Both the position numbers and the translations under genes were made by a program. 64,000 nt of DNA from positions 4,085 through 68,084 of the forward strand of contig JBFMHA010000014.1 in the NCBI GenBank assembly GCA_040753075.1. The letters run 5' to 3'. Under the pieces are notes generated by a model, which searched no databases, was not told the DNA's origin, and saw nothing but the letters and a program-made list of their open reading frames with translations. Below are positions 59,042-64,000 of the stretch, in pieces. Every line of letters begins with the position of its first letter. The stretch's first letter is position 1. This DNA comes from UBA6814 sp040753075. Its GTDB lineage: Bacteria > Desulfobacterota > Desulfovibrionia > Desulfovibrionales > Desulfovibrionaceae.

Positions 59042-59069
59042 GGCCCGGCAGGAGGAAGCCTGCCGGGCC
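59042..59069 (-). terminator. Probable terminator of the RTX gene
   Basis: GGCCCGGCAGG (59042-59052) and CCTGCCGGGCC (59059-59069) form a perfect 11-bp stem 63 bases past the RTX stop; only TTTC follows on the minus strand, so termination strength is uncertain. Confidence 0.6.
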
Positions 59070-59131
59070 GTCGTTCGTTCAGGGCGCTGCCCGCTCTCCG
59101 GCGCGGGGATACGGATGACCAGGCCTTCCCC

Positions 59132-62100
59132 TCACCCCACGAGCAGGTCGGTGTTGACCAGTTCGTCGGTGGTGGTCACGTAGGCCACGGTGGACACGCC
59201 TCCGGCCGAGGCGGTGCCGTTGGAGTCGTAGATCAGCACGTCGTTGGCCGAGTCCCAGATCATGGCCGGGGAGGACGTGGCCGGCGTGCCCGTGCCGGTG
59301 TAGTTGGCGATGTCGAAGAACTTGTCCGCGTCCACGATGCCGTCGTTGTCGGCGTCCAGGCCGTTGACCGAGGAGTCGAAGAGGAACCTGTCGCCCGCGG
59401 CGCGGCTGAAGGACAGGATGCGGTCCGCGTTGGCCGGGGTGGTCTCGAACTGGGACGAGGTGTAGAAGTACGTGTCCCCTCCGTCGCCGCCGTCCAGGCT
59501 GTCCGTGCCGCCTCCGCCGCTCAGGGTGTCGTTGCCGGCCATGCCCCAGATGGTGTCGTTGTTTGCGGAGCCCATGATGGAGTCGTTGAACTGGGTGCCG
59601 ATGGCCCGGGTGAAGTTGCTCACCGTGTCGGTGTCGCCCCAGGGGTCGGTCATGGTCCCGGAGATGGAGCCGGCCACGCCCTGGTACCCGGCTCCGCTCC
59701 CGTCGCTGGTGAGGTCCGAGTAGTCCAGGACGCTGTTGCTGTTCATGATGCCGGCGTCCAACTGGTCGTCGCCCTGGCCGCCGATGATCCGGTCGAAGCC
59801 CGCGGAGGCGCTGGCTCCGTCGCCGCCGTGTATGACGTCGTTGCCGTCGCCGCCGTACAGAGTGTCATCCCCGAAGTCGCCGTAGATCTGGTCGTTGCCC
59901 GTACCGCCGTGGATCACGTCGTTGCCGCCGCCGCCCCGGATTATGTCGTCGCCCTCCCAGCCCTGCAGGGTGTTGTGTTCGCCGTCGCCCACGATGGAGT
60001 CGGCGTACTGGGAGCCGGCCACGTTCTCGATGTGGACGAGCTTGTCCGTGTAGCCGCCCAGGGAGTCGGTGGCCGTGCCGAAGGTGGGCGAGGGATTGAG
60101 GTCGATGACCATTCCGCCGTGGGCGTAGTTGCGGTAGGTGACCCAGTCCGGGCCCTCGCCCGCCGGGCCGCCGTCCAGGGTGTCGTCGCCGTCGCCGCCC
60201 ACCAGCCAGTCCGCGCCGGCGCCGCCGTAGAGGCTGTCCGCCCCGGCCTCGCCGTGGAGCCAGTCGTTGCCGTCGCCGCCGTCCAGGGTGTCGTTGCCGG
60301 CGCCTCCCTCCAGGCGGTCGTTCTCGGTGTAGCCGTAAAGCGAGTCGTTGCCGTCGCCGCCCAGGAGCGAGTCGTCGCCGAGCCAGCCCTGGAGAGAGTC
60401 GTCCCCGGCCTCGCCGTGGAGCCAGTCGCTGCCGTCGCCGCCGTCCATGGAGTCGCTGCCGTCGCCGCCGTACAGGGTGTCGGCCCCGGCCAGGCCGCGC
60501 ATGGTGTCGTTGCCGCCCAGGCCGAAGATGCGGTTGGGGGCGCCGTCGCCCTGGAGCGAGTCGTTGTAGGAGGAGCCCAGGATGTTCTCGAAGTTCACCA
60601 GGGTGTCGGAACCGTCCGCGCCGGTAGCCCTGCCCGTGGTCAGGTCCACGGTGACTCCCCCCGAGGCCCACTTGTAGCTCACCGTGTCGTCGCCGGCCAG
60701 GCCGTCCAGCCAGTCGTTGCCCGCCCGGCCGCGGATGTCGTTGCTCCCGGCGTCGCCGAGGAGGGTGTCGCAGTAGTCCGAGCCCTCGATGTTCTCCACG
60801 TTCCAGATGATGTCGTTGCCGTCCTCGCCGTAGGAGGAGCCGCTGGCCAGGACCACCAGGACCCCGCTGGCGGCGTGGCGGTAGGACACCCGGTCCATGC
60901 CGCCGCCCCCGTCGATCCAGTCGTCGCCGCCCCGGCCCCGGAAGAAGTTGTCTCCGGCGTCGCCCAGCAGGGTGTCGTTGTAGGCCGAGCCCTCCAACTC
61001 CTCGATGCCCGACAGGGAGTCGGTCCCCTCGCCGGTGGCCGCGCCCGCGGCCAGGTCCGCCCGGACCCCCTGGTCCGCCCAGCGGAAGGAGGCCATGTCG
61101 AAGCCCGCGCCGCCGACGAGGGTGTCGTTCCCGCCCCGGCCGCGCAGGTAGTTGTCCGCCGCGTCGCCCACCAGGCAGTCGGCGTAGGCCGATCCCTCGG
61201 CCTCCACGAAATGGCTCAGGGTGTCGTCGCCCGCCGCGCCGTAGGCCCGGCCCGTGGACAGGTCCACGGTCACGCCGCCCGGGGCGCGGCGGTAGCTGGC
61301 CCGGCTGTCGCCGCCCGCGTAGCCCGTCAGGATGTCGTTGCCGGCCCCGCCCTCCAGGGCGGTCCAGCCCGGGCCGGCCTGCATGGAGTCCGCATACTCC
61401 GAGCCGCGGACCATCTCCACCTCGTAGAGCCAGTCCGAGCCGCCGGGCTTGGAGACCCAGCCCGCGTCCAGGTTCACGGTCACCCCGCCGGTCATGCTCT
61501 CGTAGGACACCTGGTCGTCGCCGCTGCCGCCGTAGTAGGTGTCGTTGCCCGCGGTGGCCCGGAACCAGTCGTCGCCGCCTTCGCCCCGCAGGGAGTTGCC
61601 CCCCGCGCAGCCGATGAGGGTGTCGGCGTAGTCGGAGCCGCGCACGTTCTCGATGCTGACCAGGATGTCGTTGCCCGCTCCGCCCGAGGCCTGGCCCGCG
61701 CCCAGGTTCACCGTGACGCCGCTGATGGAGGAGTGCTTGTAGTCGGCCTCGTCGCTGCCGCCGCGGCCGTCCAGGGAGTCGTCGCCGCGGCGGCCCCGCA
61801 GGCGGTTGTCCCCGGCGTCGCCCAGGAGCGTGTCGTTGTACTGGGAGCCGTAGGCGTACTCCACGGACGAGAGGGTGTCCTCGCCGTCCGCGCCCCAGGC
61901 CCGGCCCGCGGCCAGGTCCACGGTCACCGACCCCGGGGCCGAGGAGTAGTTGACCACGTCGTAGGCCGTGGAGCCGCCGGTCACCTGGTCGTTGCCCTGG
62001 CGCGGGTTGAAGTACACGGACAGGGAGCCGCCGGTGAACACGTCGTCGTAGTTGGAGCCGGTCACCATGGCGACGTTGTAGAGCGAGTCGGCGCCCGCCG

Positions 62101-64000
62101 CGCCGGTGGCCTGGCCGCTCGTGCCGGCAATGGTCACGGTCACTGCCCCGGCTGCTCCGGCATAGCTCACGTCCACGTCCCCGCCGTTGCCCACGAACGT
62201 GTCGTTGCCCAGGCCCCCGATGAAGATCTGGTAAAGGTCGGAGTTGCTGACGCCCACCAGGCAGTCATTGTGATCCGAGCCGATAACCCCTTCGATGCCC
62301 ACGAGGGAGTCCGCGCCGTCGGCGCCGGAAGAGGATCCGGTCTGCAGGTCCACCGTGACGGCGGCCGAGGCGTGGGCGTAGGAGGCGAAGTCCATCTCGT
62401 CCGGATCGTACGAGGAGCCGCCGTCCAGGGTGTCGTTGCCGGCGCGGCCCTCCAGGGTGTCGTCGCCGTCGTGGCCCTGGAGGAAGTTGTCCGACGAGTC
62501 GCCCAGGATGGAGTCGTCGTGCCGGGAGCCCTCCACCGCCTCGATGCCCGAGAGGGAGATGGCGTCGCCGTCCTGCACGGCCCAGCCCGCGGCCAGGTCC
62601 ACGGTCACCGCGGCATCCACCTCGTCGAAGTCCAGGGTGTCGACGCCCGCGCCGCCCACGATGGAGTCGTCGCCGCCTCCGCCGTCGAACCGGTTGTTGC
62701 CCGAGGTGCCCACCAGGGTGTCGCCGTATCGGGAGCCCTCCACGTTCTCGATGGACACCAGGGTGTCGTTGCCGTCGGCCCCGGAGGCCCGGCCTGCGGC
62801 CAGGTCCACGGACACGCCCCCGGAGGCTTCCCAGTAGCTCGCCTCGTCGATGCTGACGCCCGTGCCCACGATGGAGTCGTTGCCGCCCATGCCCATGAAC
62901 CAGTTGTGGTGGTTGGACGAGTCGCCCACCAGGGTGTCGTCGTAGGCCGATCCGGACACGTCGGTGATGCCCGCCAGGGAGTCCGTGCCGCCCCCGCCGG
63001 TGGCGATGCCCGTGGCGAGGTTCACGGACACGCCCGACGTGGCGTCGAAGTAGGACGCCTCGTACCAGGGCGTGACCCCGTACAGGGTGTTGGCGCCGGC
63101 GTGCCCCACGATGGTGTCGTTGCCCGCGCCGCCCGCGAACCAGTTGGATTCGTAGGGGTTGCCGTACAGGGAGTCGTTGTAGCCCGAACCCACCACGGCC
63201 TCCACGTAGGCCAGGGTGTCCGTGTCCCCGCCGCTGGTGATACCGGTCATGAGGTTCACGGTCATGGCCGAGGCGGCGTCGGAGTAGATGACCCCATCCT
63301 CGACGTCGTCGATGTTGTCGCGTTGCACCGGGGAGTTGCCCTCGCCGCCGTGCAGCAGATCGCTTCCTGCGCCTCCCTGGAGGGTGTCTGAGCCGCGGCC
63401 GCCCCACAGGGCGTCGTTCCCGGCGCCGCCGTCCAGCCAGTCGTTGCCCGCGCCGCCGTAGAGCACGTCGTTGCCGCCGTAGCCGGCGATGTAGTCGTCG
63501 CCGGGGCTGCCGAAGGCCGTGTCGTCGCCGGCCAGGAGCGCGGCCGGGTCTACCGGGGGGAGGGTGTCGTCCACGGTGTCGTCCACGGTATCGGCCACGG
63601 TGTCGGCCACGGTGTCGTCCAGGCCGCCGGCCAGGGCGTCGGCAAGGATGTCGAACGCGTCGCCTCCCAGGTCGCCGGCGAGGTCCGGGCCGAAGTCCGT
63701 GTTGAAAGCGGGCCCCAGGTCCGGGCCGAAGTCCGTCCCGATGCCGACGCCCGCTGCCTGGAGGACGTCCTGGAATGACGGGGCAGCGACCTGGGTGAAG
63801 GCCTCCGGGGCGAGGTCGGCCCCTTCGCCGGGGGCGGGGCCGGCGTCGGCCAATTCGTCTCCGAGTTGTTCCTCCGGCGCGGCCGGTGCAGCGGCCAGTT
63901 CGTCCGCCTGTTCCGGCGCGGCCTCCTCCATCGGTCCCTCGGCCAGTTCGTCGCCGTTGGCGGCCTCCTCGGCCGGCGCTTCCTCGGCGACGACGTCCTC
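59132..64000 (-). CDS. Giant RTX-repeat type I-secreted protein, C-terminal 1,622 residues
   Basis: The frame is open to the window edge, so the true N-terminus is outside. The visible start is acidic and Ala-rich (EDVVAEEAPAEEAANGDEL), with the repeats TDFGPDLGP and DDTVADTVDDTV. A first block of GGxGNDxLxGG nonapeptides follows, then about 13 modules of roughly 70 residues, each VTVDLxxGxAxGxxGxDTLxxIExxxGSxYxDTLxGdxxdNxLxGrxGdD. Then come dense Ca2+-binding RTX arrays (about 60150-60520) and a C-terminal domain with DRILSFSRAAGDRFLFDSSV and an end TTTDELVNTDLLVG typical of type I secretion signals. It is probably a calcium-folded surface or secreted adhesin. The exporter is not adjacent; the operon at 6.7-12.8 kb is a candidate. 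Confidence 0.92.
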   Translation of the reverse strand, partial: EDVVAEEAPAEEAANGDELAEGPMEEAAPEQADELAAAPAAPEEQLGDELADAGPAPGEGADLAPEAFTQVAAPSFQDVLQAAGVGIGTDFGPDLGPAFNTDFGPDLAGDLGGDAFDILADALAGGLDDTVADTVADTVDDTVDDTLPPVDPAALLAGDDTAFGSPGDDYIAGYGGNDVLYGGAGNDWLDGGAGNDALWGGRGSDTLQGGAGSDLLHGGEGNSPVQRDNIDDVEDGVIYSDAASAMTVNLMTGITSGGDTDTLAYVEAVVGSGYNDSLYGNPYESNWFAGGAGNDTIVGHAGANTLYGVTPWYEASYFDATSGVSVNLATGIATGGGGTDSLAGITDVSGSAYDDTLVGDSSNHHNWFMGMGGNDSIVGTGVSIDEASYWEASGGVSVDLAAGRASGADGNDTLVSIENVEGSRYGDTLVGTSGNNRFDGGGGDDSIVGGAGVDTLDFDEVDAAVTVDLAAGWAVQDGDAISLSGIEAVEGSRHDDSILGDSSDNFLQGHDGDDTLEGRAGNDTLDGGSSYDPDEMDFASYAHASAAVTVDLQTGSSSGADGADSLVGIEGVIGSDHNDCLVGVSNSDLYQIFIGGLGNDTFVGNGGDVDVSYAGAAGAVTVTIAGTSGQATGAAGADSLYNVAMVTGSNYDDVFTGGSLSVYFNPRQGNDQVTGGSTAYDVVNYSSAPGSVTVDLAAGRAWGADGEDTLSSVEYAYGSQYNDTLLGDAGDNRLRGRRGDDSLDGRGGSDEADYKHSSISGVTVNLGAGQASGGAGNDILVSIENVRGSDYADTLIGCAGGNSLRGEGGDDWFRATAGNDTYYGGSGDDQVSYESMTGGVTVNLDAGWVSKPGGSDWLYEVEMVRGSEYADSMQAGPGWTALEGGAGNDILTGYAGGDSRASYRRAPGGVTVDLSTGRAYGAAGDDTLSHFVEAEGSAYADCLVGDAADNYLRGRGGNDTLVGGAGFDMASFRWADQGVRADLAAGAATGEGTDSLSGIEELEGSAYNDTLLGDAGDNFFRGRGGDDWIDGGGGMDRVSYRHAASGVLVVLASGSSYGEDGNDIIWNVENIEGSDYCDTLLGDAGSNDIRGRAGNDWLDGLAGDDTVSYKWASGGVTVDLTTGRATGADGSDTLVNFENILGSSYNDSLQGDGAPNRIFGLGGNDTMRGLAGADTLYGGDGSDSMDGGDGSDWLHGEAGDDSLQGWLGDDSLLGGDGNDSLYGYTENDRLEGGAGNDTLDGGDGNDWLHGEAGADSLYGGAGADWLVGGDGDDTLDGGPAGEGPDWVTYRNYAHGGMVIDLNPSPTFGTATDSLGGYTDKLVHIENVAGSQYADSIVGDGEHNTLQGWEGDDIIRGGGGNDVIHGGTGNDQIYGDFGDDTLYGGDGNDVIHGGDGASASAGFDRIIGGQGDDQLDAGIMNSNSVLDYSDLTSDGSGAGYQGVAGSISGTMTDPWGDTDTVSNFTRAIGTQFNDSIMGSANNDTIWGMAGNDTLSGGGGTDSLDGGDGGDTYFYTSSQFETTPANADRILSFSRAAGDRFLFDSSVNGLDADNDGIVDADKFFDIANYTGTGTPATSSPAMIWDSANDVLIYDSNGTASAGGVSTVAYVTTTDELVNTDLLVG

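Noticed and set aside
59828..63391. A 1,187-codon open frame antisense to the RTX gene
   Set aside because: Shadow frame caused by the GC-rich, repetitive codons of the RTX gene; its translation is Val/Gly/Ala-rich and matches no protein pattern.
59500..63500. Short repeated units resembling a CRISPR array
   Set aside because: Repeats follow nine-residue codon periodicity inside the RTX reading frame, with no constant direct repeat or spacers.

Overview
The window is 64 kb of very GC-rich, densely coded bacterial DNA with one 100-base assembly gap at 34235-34334. It looks like a high-GC Desulfobacterota genome of the Desulfovibrionaceae type. That placement is inferred from the gene repertoire: abundant chemoreceptors and c-di-GMP enzymes, a TAXI-TRAP transporter, amtB-glnB-glnD, a Memo-family gene and RTX/type I secretion. 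No rRNA, tRNA, CRISPR array or intact insertion sequence was seen.

Layout. 1-5.1 kb: a TetR-controlled RND efflux operon (only its start is present), a GNAT acetyltransferase with an Smr protein, and a periplasmic binding protein fused to a zinc-less cytidine-deaminase-like domain, translationally coupled to glucokinase. 5.2-12.75 kb: an outer-membrane TolC-type protein, then a coupled operon of two half ABC exporters with altered signature and switch motifs, an HlyD adaptor and a glycosyltransferase. 12.8-16.6 kb: a complete siaABCD-type phosphorylation/c-di-GMP module. 17-22 kb: an RRM protein, a GGDEF-PilZ protein and an amino-acid ABC transporter. 22.3-27.6 kb: a BmpA-type purine nucleoside ABC transporter and a xanthine phosphoribosyltransferase. 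27.7-32.2 kb: amtB-glnB-glnD behind a likely sigma-54 promoter. 32.4-37.4 kb: two chemoreceptors (one with a C-terminal H-NOX, one with a periplasmic zinc-binding CZB-like motif) and CheW. 38.2-41.1 kb: proVWX. 41.1-49.3 kb: an esterase, a PAS-GGDEF-EAL protein, a gamma-glutamyltransferase homologue and a TAXI-TRAP transporter. 49.4-58.9 kb: mixed genes including an L-2-hydroxyglutarate oxidase, an SLC13-type carrier, an MFS carrier, a bacterial cereblon-like CULT protein, a Memo protein and a histidine kinase. 59.1-64 kb: the C-terminal 1,622 residues of a giant RTX protein that runs off the window.

How the genes fit together. The sia module, the GGDEF-PilZ protein, the PAS-GGDEF-EAL protein, the type I exporter genes and the RTX giant suggest a surface-attachment programme, though the link between exporter and RTX substrate is inferred. 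Three transport operons share a design in which a stem-loop follows the binding-protein gene, which would favour excess binding protein.

Main points for a second look: the SBP/dead-deaminase fusion, the atypical ABC pair, the reversed-order MCP-H-NOX, the periplasmic CZB-like chemoreceptor, the CULT protein, a permease frame with no usable start codon, a terminator inside a permease gene, an interspersed intergenic element beginning TGTCGC right after stop codons, and a 127-base duplication around the gap that looks like an assembly overlap.
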